Part shown: positions 1 through 12,398 of the stretch, one piece after another
Numbering within the stretch: position 1 is the first letter of the stretch
Layout of the letters: each line of letters begins with the position of its first letter
Assembly (NCBI GenBank): GCA_032622095.1
Contig: CP136066.1
Coordinates: 182,628,716-182,692,715 of the forward strand
Direction: 5' to 3'
From: Siphonodentalium dalli
Taxonomy: Eukaryota > Mollusca > Scaphopoda > Gadilida > Siphonodentaliidae
DNA length: 64,000 nucleotides
The notes under the pieces: generated by a model
What the model was told of the DNA's origin: nothing
The model's database searches: none
The model's input: only the letters and a program-made list of their open reading frames with translations
Made by a program: the position numbers and the translations under genes

Positions 1-587
1 CTGCTCGTAGAGCATTAAATGGATGTGAAATGTGGTACGGCCTGACAAACACGCACATTTTGCAACTTGACCGAATTTATGAAATGTGCATAATATAGTC
101 AATGCCTGCTTACTAGAACAACTACAGAACTTCCCTACATGTGTTCATATAATTGGATATACTATATGTGTGTATTGCTAATTTGTATATTATATATCAT
201 CATTCCATGGAGGAATATACAACTCAATAAATCGAGTGTAAACATATTTCTCATGCGTACATAGTATTGCAATTCGGAGACAGTCACTGATTCTGGAGAT
301 ATTATCCAGGTCAGTTTTGATAATTCTTCCAAAAAACCTCGGCTTCAAAATGTTTACTCTTTAATGCGTGATGAACTTATAAAGTTATCTCCTTATTTAT
401 CGTCTATATTCGTCCATCTCAATGTTGCATTTATAGATCCAAACATGTTGAAACGTAAATTAAACATCTCGAAATGACTACCATTATAGACTCAGGGTTT
501 TTTTAAATTGAGTTATTGTTCCTGGAACTTTTTATCAACGTGTCCCAAACAGATATCCCGATTTATCATTGTTGTGTACTCGTTACA

Positions 588-647
588 CAACCGTTGAATA
601 CAAACCACACAACCGTTGAATACACATATTATTCAACGGTTGTGTGG
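588..647. repeat. Perfect hairpin with a repeated arm
   Basis: An arm reading CACACAACCGTTGAATA (about 606-622) is followed within 8 bases by its reverse complement (about 630-646). A further direct copy of the left arm lies just upstream at about 587-600. It is a short perfect inverted repeat of unknown origin, possibly the remnant of a foldback MITE. Confidence 0.7.
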
Positions 648-1164
648 ATTGTATGAATTATCAATCAACGTGTTGAGTGGACATTTTATTCAACTAGATT
701 TAGGGTGCAGGGCTTCCGCTACACTGTATCATACAAAGCATTGCAATACAATAATCGTGCTCGTGACTACATGTAGTGCATTTTAATTTACGGTGGTTCC
801 GTCAAACGTATCATTAGTTGCGAAATATAGTTCTAAGTATTATAAACTGTTGGACATGTGCACATATTTCGATAGTTTCGTTCAATTTAATCAATCTCAT
901 TCAAATGCACGTATTCCCACCACAAACATGTACGCGCATCGCAAAAGGACTTGTGGGCGCGGTGGACTATTATTGACAAAGGGACACTGAGTTTGCTTTC
1001 AACATGATGCATAATGAGTTATGTCCCCGATTGGTTGGATAATAGGGGGCGTGGTCACATATTAAAAACATCGCCTTTGTTCGCAGATTTTTAAACCAGT
1101 TGTACCAAGTTTTTTGTTCGAAACATGTATAATTATGATTATCATGTATCACTCTCATAGTCGA

Positions 1165-1214
1165 GCTTGGCGGGTTTGAACATTGTTCACTGAGAATTTT
1201 TCAAACCGCCAAGC
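1165..1214. repeat. Hairpin, ~15-bp arms
   Basis: GCTTGGCGGGTTTGA and its near-exact reverse complement (TCAAACCGCCAAGC) are separated by about 18 bases. No gene adjoins it, so a terminator role is not supported. Confidence 0.6.
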
Positions 1215-1518
1215 CTGTCTTTTAGTAACCTCCCTCAAAAACCGACAAGCCCCAAGCTTGCATTTAAGCCACTCTCATCTGTGCCTGATCCTCCAGTCCC
1301 CGGGCCTACAGTACATCATTTCTAAATTATCGCCATTCGTTTCAAATTCTGCTTAGTCGATAAAGGAAAAGATACAGTCCATATCCCATGTACAACGAAT
1401 ATCCTAAAAGACGATACTTAAATACATAAATAGAAAGCTACTGTTTTGATATCAATTGATTATATACATGTATATATGCACGTATCGACGTCTGGACCGT
1501 ATTATTTCTCTTCCATAA

Positions 1519-1624
1519 ATATGTGTGTTAATGTGTGTAATATGTGTAAATATGTTTAAGTATTTGTAAATATGTTTAAATGTGTGTAAATATCTGTAAA
1601 TACCTGTAAATATGTGTAAATATA
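1519..1624. repeat. Degenerate TGTAAATATG tandem repeat
   Basis: A run of about nine imperfect 10-12 bp units of the type TGTAAATATG / TGTTTAAATATG. Low-complexity microsatellite-like DNA. Confidence 0.75.
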
Positions 1625-3504
1625 TTCATTGATATGGAGAAATAAAAAATCTCTCTAACTAGTTTGGCAAACTATGTGTTCAGTAGACATGGGCAGGGAC
1701 GTACCGACAGGGGATATGGGGTGACTCACCCCACTGAGGACCATAATTTCCAATAGTTGGAAATTTCACGACTCAAATTCTAATAGTTATTCTTTCCTCT
1801 CATAGCAGTATAGTAATGAGTTTATTTGAATTTGTCCTGCAAGGTAGCAATGCAATGTCAATATTACAATTTAATACACAAGTCATTTGAGTAAAAAATT
1901 CCAGTAATGCTCATTACCTGAACACATATAAGAAATTGAAATCAAAGCATTGCCTTCAGGTTCAGAATGGTATGTTTTACCAACCATAGATTCATGACCA
2001 ATCGTCAATTAGTAATCTCAAACCTCCATATCTTTCTGAGGAGAGCTTTAACAAAATAACAATCATTCAGCGTGCATACGTGTTACCATTGTTTGAGTTA
2101 TAACTTGTGACTCTTTGGAATCTGACTATATGTATTTATACTCGTATTCGTTCCTCAACCATATTCTGATTAATATCATGTATAATATACTGCATCCACA
2201 GTGTACTCAATACAAACAACATGGATTAATGCTATGTCATTCTTGTCGCTAGTGTCAGTGTCTTTATTTACACAGTCCTTACTCTTAAAAAGAACATATA
2301 GAATCCCAAATTATTATGCCAATATTGGAATGTTGCCCCCCCCCAGTTGGAACCTACTAACAACGTCCCTTTCTATGGGCCGCAATGAGTTAATGTTGCC
2401 AGGCAGATTCATTGGGCGAGTGAAGCGACCAGTATTGTACTATAGTAATTATGACTGACGGTGGTCACTATATTGAACAAGAACAAAGGGTGCATGCACC
2501 AGATCGCCCATTTTACAAAGAATTAGTCACGTATATTGGGGAAATTAGTATAAATATACTATTGGAACTTCGAAATTACGAATCTACATAAGTATACATG
2601 TACTTGTAAATATCTGACATACATATCACGACAGTATTTGATTCCATTATGTCGAAACGGACAAATTTGTCACCCGAAACTGAAACATGACGCCACATAT
2701 ATAATGCCACATTGATACGTGGGGAAAATACCCATATAATAGAGTCCAGGGAACTATCAGACAAAAGACTTATTTATTGACAGTAGTGATGCCAAAGGAT
2801 TTAGTTGGGCAAAGCGAAACTTCAAGATGGCCGCTGGCATCCATCTTCTCAACTGAATTCCGAAAAATGTGAGAAATCTAATATAGATGAAATAACAAAC
2901 ATTTTTCAATTTGGGATCTATCGAACGAAATATTTTGGTTGTAGATAGTGCGAAATGCATTAGTGATGCAAAGAGCAAAAAGGATGGCTGCCGGCGGTCA
3001 TGTTGTTTAAAGGTGTCAACCAATCACAATCACAAGTGGGACCAATCGGATGAAAGATGTGAGATATAGAGAGTCAATATGTGTTGTTAACTTGGGGGTA
3101 TATGTTGGAACATTTCAACCCAAGAGAGATAGTGTAACCCCACCCCAGCGTAGACCGTCTAGCCAAGTCCCTGTCCCACGTCCAATTAGTCAGCGACAAT
3201 CTCATACATCAACTGGTGCGTGAAGACTACCAACTGTTGGAACTTTCCATAATGTCCTCTTGGTTTGAAATATTCCAACTGATGTGAATTTCACTCCAAA
3301 ATATGGACCGATAACAGGACAAGGGTTGTTACTTTTTGTTCTGAAATCAACACATTTCACACACACTGAACAGGTTGAGATTTCAAACTATCAGAACAAT
3401 TTCAACAACACATTAGTGTGCCCATTCCATTTGAAGTTGTGTAAGGTATGAACTCGCTCCATGAACTGCCCGTATACCTCAACTCCTGGCGCCACGTACA
3501 TGTG

Positions 3505-3800
3505 AAACTCTGAGAACATATACACATGAAATGTTCAAACAGACCCGACTGTGGCCCATGCAATATAAGTACACACATCCCAACTCCCTGTCTCCACGTC
3601 CTTGTCACCAGCCTTGAGAACATACACATGCAATGTTCAAACTGACCCGATGGTGGCAATGCAATAAATATAAGTATGTGCATCCCCCAGACACGTGTGA
3701 CACGTCCCTATCATCGGCATGAGAACATGCACTGAAACGTTCAAATACACCAGACAGTGGTCCATGCAATATAACTACGTACACCCTAACCCTATCGCCG
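3505..3800. repeat. ~105-bp tandem repeat, three copies
   Basis: Three diverged copies can be aligned by a shared TGAGAACAT...ATGTTCAAA block starting near 3511, 3616 and 3719. Each is followed by a variant of GGCCCATGCAATATAA and a CATCCC-type tract. The copies explain the similar short open frames seen on both strands, so those frames are not genes. Confidence 0.7.
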
Positions 3801-4779
3801 TGTTCGGGAAGTCTGTTCTAATGAACTATAACGCGTTGTGTGAAGAAATACTTTCTGAAGTTCTTAAAGATACGGGCGCCATCCCTGTGGGTATAGGTTT
3901 TAAAATGTTCGCATCCACTAAAACCGCAATAAACAGAAACAATATTATATAATAGACAGATAATTGTTCTTGCAAATCATAAATATCGTGTACATTGCAT
4001 GTTATTGTCACGTTTGTACCCTTGGTTATGTAAACAAACATCAAAAACGTTATGTTACGATTGTTTATAGACAAACACTTGGAACTACAATGTTACGTTG
4101 CGCTGTGATATGCGTAGATAAAATTATTGGCGCAATCAACAATCGCATTCAAATCACACCAACTTTTATTTTAATCGACCGATTCTACCCGCCGTGAGTT
4201 CAAAATCAAGCTAATCCACGTTTCTTCATGATTGGGAAATGATCAGACAGAAAACTGTACATAATATAATTGTTCTTGCAAAGAAATGAATATTTTTCAA
4301 TCCAGTCAGTATTTTCTCCTAACATATACATGGTCATACATACCAAATAAGGAATATTACTATGAGTCGTATTGTGAGTTGTAAGTTGTACGCGCACCAA
4401 ATTAGGGGTTCTACAACCGACATATAAAGCGCGCGAATCTAATAAAGAAATGACGCAATATCGTGATTCTGCTTATAAACAATCTACTGCGATATTTGCG
4501 AGAAACAATCGATCTGTATTTTCTCGGACACATGCATGCAAAGCGTGTTTTGTGAATAATATCGCAATCCTATCATCATTCTGCAATACTATTATATAGT
4601 ATATACTATACTTGAGGAAAGTGTCACAATTTGATCATGTTATTTCTAAATTATAACCTACGACAAAGCCTTTTTATATGCAAAACTTGAGATTATGTCC
4701 CCTCGTATATTAGAATATGTTGCTTTTTTGGAAAAGCTCATCTGTGTTAACGTTATACTGATTATAAGTACTTGTATGT

Positions 4780-5020
4780 CTCTATTAAATCACATGCAGA
4801 TGTCTGTACTTTACGGACATGAAGTTCAGTCGAACGAGTCGATCTCTGTGTTAAGGTGTCTGCGCCTCAGGTACCAGTCTGGTTGCACGACGCTGCACTT
4901 TCTCTAAAGCGGTACAATTATACTGCAAATGAGAGTCCCATGTCGTGTTGTAATATTCACGAATTGTGATAACCATGCTCGTATACAGACGCATAAACGT
5001 GTTCGGTGTAATGCCATGAA
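4780..5020 (-). pseudogene. LINE reverse-transcriptase C-terminal remnant
   Basis: Reading the minus strand from about 5020 to 4780 gives a decayed segment of a CR1/Jockey-type LINE ORF2. It contains EYYNTTWDSHLQYNC directly followed by TALEKVQRRATRLVPE, the well-known block after the RT thumb (LEY..VWsP.. / LEKVQRRAT). After an in-frame stop the match resumes with HRDRLVRLNFMSVKYR. Non-LTR retrotransposons use this protein to copy RNA at a nicked target. The frame is broken, there is no endonuclease domain nearby, and no intact ORF exceeds ~60 codons. The plus-strand open frames over the same bases are shadows. Clade assignment is an inference from the motif alone. Confidence 0.8.
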
Positions 5021-5095
5021 TGTTCTATGTATAGGACACATATGGAATCAGGGAGCTAAATGTGTTCCAGAGTCGGGGAGCGAGTACACCGTTAA

Positions 5096-5127
5096 AGGTG
5101 AAGGTAACTGAAGAATTACCTTCACCT
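5096..5127. repeat. Perfect 12-bp hairpin
   Basis: AGGTGAAGGTAA, 8-base loop, TTACCTTCACCT. It lies inside the DNA that separates the two halves of the LINE remnant and may mark part of a secondary insertion. Confidence 0.7.
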
Positions 5128-5509
5128 GATACATGCGACACGTTATTAAAGGATGACATCGCGTTTATTTGATTTGTACATCATATCTAAATAATTTAAA
5201 CTGGTGAATTAATGGGGGAATGGATTTTTGTGAGCGGGAAATTTATTTAACTAGCTGCTGTAGTTCTGGGTTTTTCCAGATCAAATTTGGCTGTGGGATA
5301 GCCCTGTCGTACACTTGGGGGATTTATTTTAAAAAGTAAACACATGACCTATGATTTTTCTTGTATTTTCGCGATCAACTGGTGTCAATCTAGCTGGGTA
5401 AACATCACTGGTATTTCCTGCAGGCTTCAATTAAGTGAATTTGGCCGAAACGTTAACACTGTCGCCTATGGGGAAACCATATAGTTCAGTGATTCCATAT
5501 GACCCGATA

Positions 5510-5690
5510 TGAGTGTATATATGTGAATGTCGAATTTAAGTTTGTTATCCACATTAACTCCGAGATCCTGTTCGCACAAGCTCTGCAGAATTTGTGGTTT
5601 GTTTCGCACGCATGTCATGAAATGGTCCTTCTGTGGATTTTTATATCTAATATGAACGACGTGAATTTTGTCCGAATTAAAATTGAGCTG
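5510..5690 (-). pseudogene. LINE reverse-transcriptase palm remnant
   Basis: The minus strand reads NIWQLNFNSDKIHVVHI, then about 20 residues later LCEQDLGVNVDNKLKFDIHI. This is the WQ..FN..KC.VmHIG ... EkDLGV..D..LkFd.Hi block that precedes the LEKVQRRAT block in CR1-like LINEs. It lies upstream, in the minus sense, of the remnant at 4780-5020 and is almost certainly the same copy. The gap between them (~490 bp) is much longer than the protein spacing needs, so extra DNA has been inserted between the halves. The 134-codon plus-strand open frame here is antisense noise. Confidence 0.78.
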
Positions 5691-6826
5691 CCAAATATTT
5701 GCCCGTTATCTTTCTTGCGTAGTCACGATAGGACTACTCTTATTATGTGGTCTGAATTCCACAATGTTCTACCGGAGAAACATTTTAAAAGGGTCGAAAT
5801 CCACATAGAAGGCAATTTTCAAGAAGCACATGTCATAGTTATTGATTTCACCTCAAATTGTTTCTATTTAATTGTGACAGTTCCACGTTTAGCACTAAAA
5901 TAGTGAATGGTGCTTAGCATGACTAGCAAAACCAATACGTTGGCACACATCTGTAAAAGACAAATTGTCCTATTAGAAACACATAGAAGAGTACAAGAGA
6001 TACATAATTTATAGCGAAGAAAGGGTTTAAAAGTACGAAGAGGAGGCTAAATCTGTCCCCGGTTAATACACGACAATGGCCTCTTTCATCCAAAGGATGT
6101 GTCAAGAACAGACATCTCATTATGGTATATCTTCTTGTTCGTTCTCGGAATAACTAGGACAATTTGGGACACATCCCGCCCTACATTTATTTCATAGTTA
6201 CTAAGGCTAAGACGCACTTGGCATAACAATGAGAAACAAATGTTTCTGTTAAACAATTTTAGTACTATTTAAGCTACATGTAGTTAGCTCTAGTTGATAT
6301 TATGCATGACACTTATTATGAACATTTAATTTTAATGCATTTGATAGTGATTTAATTGTAATTAACATCTAAGTATGATTATAAGTATCTATACATTTAC
6401 AAGAGAATTACATTTTCATCAAACACACATTCGTAGCACATGCACACATCCACATATGCTTTAAACGTTTCGTCAACATTCGACCCTAGTCGTTAGTTTA
6501 CTGTCTAAGGAGGCGTTTTATATGGGAAAGCGGGAGAGAGAATGAACCGTGGTAACCCAAGGGAAACGTATGGACTCGCCCCCAAATGCCAACACGAACC
6601 TTGAGTCAACAAAGATTCGAAAAACACACACATACCGGGTGTGGCAATGATTCAGTTAACACACGAGACGAAGAGCGCGCTATGGTGAACCGGAAAGTAT
6701 CAAACTGTGTCAGCAAAACTTGAACATTGGTTGATACGAGGCAAACCGTTGTACATGAACTTCAAAGCATGATGGGAGAACGGTAGCTGTTAATATGAAC
6801 TCAAATCTACAGCCGGCATATCAAAT
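5691..6826. other. No feature recognised
   Basis: AT-rich sequence without a convincing frame, long repeat or structured RNA gene on either strand. Confidence 0.5.
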
Positions 6827-6909
6827 TTAACCCTTTACCCAACAATGGTCGACTCGCATATATAAGAGAATGCATTGGCACAGGGCCCTTATGTTGGATA
6901 AAGGGTTAA
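6827..6909. mobile_element. 75-bp piggyBac-like MITE (TTAA target)
   Basis: The element begins CCCTTTACCCAACA and ends TGTTGGATAAAGGG, near-perfect terminal inverted repeats. It is flanked on both sides by TTAA, the target duplicated by piggyBac transposases (family knowledge). The body is 6831-6905 and has no coding capacity. Internally it carries TCGCATATATAAGAGAATGC, also present in the larger relative at 48118-48496. The small size indicates a non-autonomous, internally deleted derivative mobilised in trans. Confidence 0.8.
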
Positions 6910-7499
6910 TATGACGTCCATTAACGATACAGAGAGGGAAGCAGGCAGACGAAAGAAAGTTAATCATAACCAGAAGTCGACCAGAATGTCTTGTCTATTG
7001 TGTTTGGGTTCTAGTCAGAGCACGGAGTAACATCAGCGGAGCCGGTTGACTCGGATCACTTTTGTGTAATAGTTTTATTCCATCAGCGGAAGTGAGTATA
7101 CACAAGCAAACTAAGCCAGTTGGCATGAATTTACTTTCACAAAATAAAACACCATGTGCATGTGGTGATAATTATTAACTGATCTATGTAAAGCCATTGT
7201 CTCAAATAAACTTATCAACACGTAATTCAACACTTAACCCCGTTGGGGCAATACTCTATACAAACAAATTCAGGCTACCTCTAACACTAACAATTTAACA
7301 CATATTGCTTGAATAGAAGCCGCGTTGAGGTGTGTTGTGACAAAACAGAACACATTATAATTAACCATACGATGCCAGACAGCTAGAGGTATCCACATTT
7401 TCAGTATCACTGATGTCAGGCATGGTGATAGGAATCATGAACCTGAATAGGATTTTCAGAACTATATATCTGGATAAGGAGAACTATGCTATGCTAATC
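6910..7499. other. No feature recognised
   Basis: Non-coding AT-rich sequence; no repeats or motifs that I can support. Confidence 0.45.
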
Positions 7500-7800
7500 C
7501 CGTGGGGAGTTTAAATCATATTCAGACATGTCTATGTCGTCCACTTGCATGTATTCTTCCGAGTGATCAGTTTATGATTGACAATCTGCATCACGGTGCC
7601 AATTTGTATCATAAGCCACACCTGCTTCATTGTCATATTCGTCGCCAACTGCAGAAGGTGCAAACCCTTGTGGGGGAGGTTGACTATTGTTTCTAACTAT
7701 ACAGGTGAGGTCGGTCAAAGATTATCATCTGAGTCTTTAGCACTGGCATCTGATGAGGAGACATCATTAGCCAGGGCTTGTTGTGTTTTTTCCTGACAAT
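7500..7800 (-). pseudogene. Possible decayed coding remnant, unknown protein
   Basis: The minus strand shows a low-complexity, acidic, coding-like stretch. It contains SSSDASAKDSDDN, then QPPPQGFAPSAVGDEYDNEA, and after an in-frame stop EEYMQVDDIDMSEYDLNSPR. The composition (Asp/Glu/Ser/Pro) looks like a disordered protein region rather than random AT-rich DNA, but two stops interrupt it and I recognise no domain. It may be the tail of a transposon-encoded protein. The plus-strand open frames over it are shadows. Confidence 0.3.
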
Positions 7801-8096
7801 TGATCTTATATTATAAATGAAACTGGATCAGTTTGCTCTATGATTCTATAATAAAGTTTCCATTTTAATTCGAGTTTCCAGTTCGTTTGCCACTCTTGAG
7901 GTAGACTGCATCTTCAAATTTTTACTCAATATGTTTAGTTTTAACCTTCATTTTACGGCGTTTAGCAGTTTTGATATGAGTGTTGACAGCTCTGAATGAA
8001 CGATATTGTTCCTGGAAAGTTATTTGATGAAAGTCAGAACCATAATATTTAGGTCAGGGTGCTAAACTATTATCTAAAGGGACAACATATCTTCGT

Positions 8097-8270
8097 CCAT
8101 AGTCTATATCTAACAAGCTAACAGTTACATCCATAGTCTATATCTAACAAGCTAACAGTTACATCCATAGTCTATATCTAACAAGCTAACAGTTACATCC
8201 ATAGTCTATATCTAGCAAGCTAACAGTTACATCCATAGTCTATATCTAACAAGCTAACAGTTACATCCAT
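8097..8270. repeat. 34-bp tandem repeat, five near-identical copies
   Basis: Five head-to-tail copies of a 34-bp unit containing CCATAGTCTATATCTAACAA. Only one internal substitution is visible (CTAGCAAG in the fourth copy). The near-identity implies recent expansion or ongoing homogenisation. Confidence 0.95.
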
Positions 8271-8530
8271 AACACGATAATATACTCCGTCATATAGAGT
8301 AAAAATAAATGTCAAATTGCGTTCAGTTGCAACACAACTGGGCAATTGTTTTTATATGAGCACAATTAATGTCACAAGCGTAACAGTTAGGGCCCGCTGG
8401 GTTATTCATTCCAATGTTACATATGGTACGTCGTTATCTGGACAATTAATTCCTTGAGCCCTATGTCAGTTGTCGAAGGTATGTCGAAGGTATGTCTACT
8501 GCAGTAGGGTTCCCTTCAGTCTAGTAATAA

Positions 8531-8880
8531 CTAGACCAAGGTTTCCTTACAGTCAACTCTCAGTCTAGAGACACCGGTACCAAATTTAATTTCCGCGATG
8601 AACGGGGAATTCCCATCTGGCGATAGCTCATTAATATTCATGTTTCCAAATATAGCAACTGAATGTTTACTTTTCAAATCGGCAACAATCATTGGAGTTA
8701 TTTGATGCGGCAAACAGTTTTGCCGTAACCGGTAGGGAGAATGGCTAACACCGCTTTTCTGGTTATCAACACACTCCTCAGAATAAACTCCTGTTCTTGT
8801 TTCAGCGAATCAATACAAAGTTTCTTTAAAACGTTCTTAATTGCAATTTCGAAAATTTCTATTTCGCTAAAGTCTTCCAT
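8531..8880 (-). pseudogene. RecQ-like helicase N-terminal fragment
   Basis: From an ATG at 8880 (minus strand) the frame reads a short leader, then LKQEQEFILRSVLITRKAVL and AILPTGYGKTVC. That is the RecQ/DEAD-like ATPase entry: a QxQ nucleotide-sensing motif about 25 residues before the Walker A motif (PTGYGKT). The frame then closes. In another frame (8713-8531) it seems to resume as ITPMIVADLKSKHSVAIFGN, resembling motif Ia and the following strand (SPLIALMKDQ..LKSKG). Between the two the usual spacing is missing. RecQ helicases unwind DNA 3' to 5'; this piece lacks all later motifs. It could be an exon with a missed intron, but no good GT donor follows the Walker motif, so I favour a broken copy. 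Confidence 0.55.
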
Positions 8881-9611
8881 TGTTTTAACGTAGCCTCGCT
8901 TTCATCTAGAATTTCCGCTTCGGTAATACTTATTTTTAGAACTATTGGGCGGGGCTTGTATGAATAATTACTATTGAGTGAAGAATTTGAATAGGTAATG
9001 GGATTTGCAGGCAGTTCTTGATTGGTCGAGCAACGCATTGCCTGGTGCGTATTGGTTGGATTTCTCCCGTTTGAAATAATTTATGCCATCAATGTCCCAA
9101 GACCTAAGTTGAAAGTAATGAAAATTAGGTCTGGTTTTAATAAGACTGGGTTCTCTTGCAAGAATGGGAGTCTCACAACAGCCCTGTTTACAATTGAATT
9201 TGGACTGTCGGGAAAAGCAGTTGTTATAGAAGTCCAGGGGTCAATACTATGAATAATTTTATACATGTAAATACAAATATTATTTATTAATTTTGAGAAC
9301 AGATTTGTGTTAAATATTAGTGTTTCATTGTACATGGAAAATTGAGCCATATTATTTGTACACTAAATTATGAATATACAATTATTAATAGTTTAATAGT
9401 TACAGGTACTCAATCCGATCAGACGCTCCTAAATCACTATTTCTTTGGATTCTGGGGTAAAAAATATTTGATTCGAGTCGAGGAACCCACCCATCAAAGC
9501 TCAGAGTGATCAGATATCGATTTGAGGTATGTTATTTCTCGAGATGTCAATAATATGTGACTCAGAAATACGTGGTCAAACGGACGGTCTTGTGATGAAG
9601 ATGGATAACTC

Positions 9612-9646
9612 TAAAATCAAGTGGTAATAATAACCACTTGATTTTA
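9612..9646. repeat. Perfect 14-bp hairpin
   Basis: TAAAATCAAGTGGT, a 7-base AT loop, then ACCACTTGATTTTA. No associated gene. Confidence 0.75.
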
Positions 9647-9799
9647 AATTGTGTGTTTGTAAAATGTGTTTGTGATTACAATTCGTTGTCATATCATGTA
9701 CTACAACTGATTTAGTAGCTCTGTTTTCACAAATTACAACTATTCAATTTGTGAAAACGAAATATTACTTTGACAGTACTATATTATATAATATTGTGT

Positions 9800-10072
9800 C
9801 CATCCTATGATTTCAAACTGATCCCGCCGGCCTCTCATCATAACATGTCGAGGCAGTGACGTGGCTATAGGGGCTCCGTTTTTATCATGGGGTGGCCATC
9901 ATAATATCGGAGCAGGGCCATTCTAAGGCTCTTAGTTATAGTAGGATGGTATTCGTATAATTTCAAACTGCTCTGATATCATATATAGCATATCACATAT
10001 CGAGGCGAGGGCGAGGACGATGCCAAAGGGGCTCCATTTTTTTGTGATGGGTATCCATCCTATAATATCAAT
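9800..10072. repeat. Diverged ~158-bp tandem duplication
   Basis: Two copies can be aligned by TTTCAAACTG, a TCGAGGC-type block, GGGGCTCC followed by a T-run, and a terminal CATC-TATAATATC. Matching points are offset by about 158 bp (GGGGCTCC at 9870 and 10028). It is strongly diverged, so an old duplication. Confidence 0.55.
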
Positions 10073-10119
10073 ATGCACACTTTTAGCCCAAACGAAATGC
10101 CTATGAATTCTACATAGTG

Positions 10120-10166
10120 ATGGAATCTAATATCAAGAGGCGATGGAATCTAATATGAAGAGGCGA
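10120..10166. repeat. 23-bp direct duplication
   Basis: The unit GATGGAATCTAATATCAAG plus AGGC occurs twice in tandem with one or two differences. Confidence 0.7.
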
Positions 10167-12398
10167 GTAGTTCATTACGCTGATGACAACAGTTAGTCGA
10201 TATGAGTAACATAGGTTAATCAAACGTTTGTCCACATGATGACTAACTTAGCTTAGTCAGCATAATTAAGGCATAACATTAGTCATATATTGATTAGGAT
10301 AGTTCACAATAGCTAAATACAGTATATAGATCCGGCGTAGAAATAAATCGCAAAAACTTCGCTCACCGTTAGCATTTTTCGAGATATCGTTGATTATAGT
10401 GGGGCGGATAAATTAAAAATCGTGCATTTTATGGTAAAAGCGCCAAATTTGGCATAGATCTATACCACATGAATATAAGTCAATTTGGATATCATGTCAA
10501 GCTGGAAAATGGCCATGGTTGCCATGACAACCATTTTGGTGAAAATGTGTGTTTTTCTCTTAATGTTATGCATTGATTTTGCCCAGTAACTGCACCAAAA
10601 ACTGCTTACTTTGTATCAATTTGAGTTGGACATGTCCCAGGCTGTATATCCGTTGACAATTTTATCTTTTATATATGGATAAATTCGAAATGGCTGATAA
10701 AATGGCTGCCGTTTCTGTGAAAATTGCCCTTATGTGTTCTGCATATGCCTATGGTGGTGGAATTTGTGTACATTTTGTGTACGTTGTGTGCAAAACACTA
10801 GTCAGTGACTCTGATACATATGGCACTTTCAAGCAAACCAACATACTATAACTATGATCGACATAACTAGGCATTGGTAGATTATTTTGCAAGAGTGTCC
10901 ATGATACATGTAATAACTATGTGTCTATGTATAACCTCAAGCGGAGGTTTCAAGTATGCACGCGTTTCTTTTCAAACCTGGTTATGGAATATGTGCCAAA
11001 CGTTGATAATTGGCTGGATTTGTTTTAAATATGAAATAGTTATGCCATTTGTTTCTGTACCCAGAAGTAATGCTGTGACAAATAAACGCCACTCACTTGA
11101 CATCAAATTTAAGATCACAAATGTGCACTGACCATCCCATTGGTACCGCCACTAGAGTTTATAGCACAGTGATTTAGTGCCTATGTTTTGACAGAACTGA
11201 CCGTAAAGGGTGAAAGTTTGCTCATGTAGATTGAGACGTCGGCAAACATTATTGGAGGTGACCAGGCTAAAACTATGAAAATATGTCACTGTTTGTCTCA
11301 GCATCAACAAATTCTTCGCTAATTACTTATTACCACACCCTTCCACCCCAGCTGTCGCCACATCTGAGTCCATGTTACGGTAGTCGTTTTGTGTGTCGTA
11401 TTATTCGATGTTCTCGACTCGCGACCGAATTACCTATCACATAATCCCTTGCATATTCTTAATAATGATCACGGGTATTCTTAAAAGAATACTAGTTTAT
11501 TATTAAAAGAATAACCGTGGGCGTTATAAGAACATGATACCCACATGCTTGAGCATTTCGGTGGATACAGACGTATCAAGACAACGGGGTAATATACAGG
11601 TGTGTTTAATGTGTATTATAGCATAAGAGCTGTTAATCTAATTAAACTATTTCTGCAGACTCGTTGTCTCCTAGCAACCGTAAGCTCCTCCCACTACATC
11701 GAATGGGTGTGAAAAGGTCAGACACCCACTTTTACTTTCTGCTAATCTCCTTGTTTGACTAAAAACCTGTTTTTGAACCTGTCAATTCATTAGCCTGTCA
11801 TCCTGTAGTGTGTTTGTGTGCTGTGCAGTCACCCTGTAATTGCAATTGTGTTACCTGACCAGACACCCACATACCTATAATTAAACGAACAAATATGACC
11901 ACATTTAGGTTGATTATGTCTTAAAACAGGTTTTTTTCCCATTATTATTCTAAAACCATTCCGTAACCATGGAAACCAGAATTTAAAGCAAAATGATCCT
12001 CAGAAAAAGGCAGATATGAGTATTTAAAAATATAAAACAGAACGGTTTATGAAAATCCCTTCATATTAATATTCTCTTGGTGTTCTCGCGGGAGAATATT
12101 GCACAAATATTAATTGTCTGAATTAACTATTAAATGTATATCCTAGGATATGTCCCCCTCCCTGGATATTTTCCCCATGTATAACTAAACAAAAATTTCA
12201 CTAATTTGATAACGTTTGACCCTGAAAAATGTTTTTATTTTATTTAAAGTTCTCTTCTTTTTTTTCTTTTTCTTTTTTAAATGAGAAAACAAAATTTTAA
12301 GTGAGAATATTTGTTTTCACACATTTGATAGTTTGATCCTGAAATGACCAGATGTTTTTGTTTTATGTTTAATTTTTTGTTATTTAAATGTTTTTAAG

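Larger units (their letters stand above)
1..4700. other. AT-rich non-coding stretch
   Basis: I see no supportable gene. The open frames here are all under about 95 codons, overlap on both strands and resemble no family I recognise. The interval holds short palindromes and tandem repeats, listed separately. The stretch 2760-3020 contains two diverged blocks around an AAGATGGC-type motif, like the modules in the foldback elements further right. Confidence 0.6.

Noticed and set aside
5499-5903. 134-codon plus-strand open frame, longest in the first 14 kb
   Set aside because: The opposite strand carries clear LINE RT motifs (EQDLGV, WQLNFN), so the plus frame is antisense noise.
7502-7796. Plus-strand frames of 64 and 72 codons
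   Set aside because: The minus strand shows more protein-like text over the same bases; neither plus frame has a recognisable motif.
8097-8270. CRISPR array
   Set aside because: The units are contiguous 34-bp repeats without unique spacers, and the DNA is eukaryotic.
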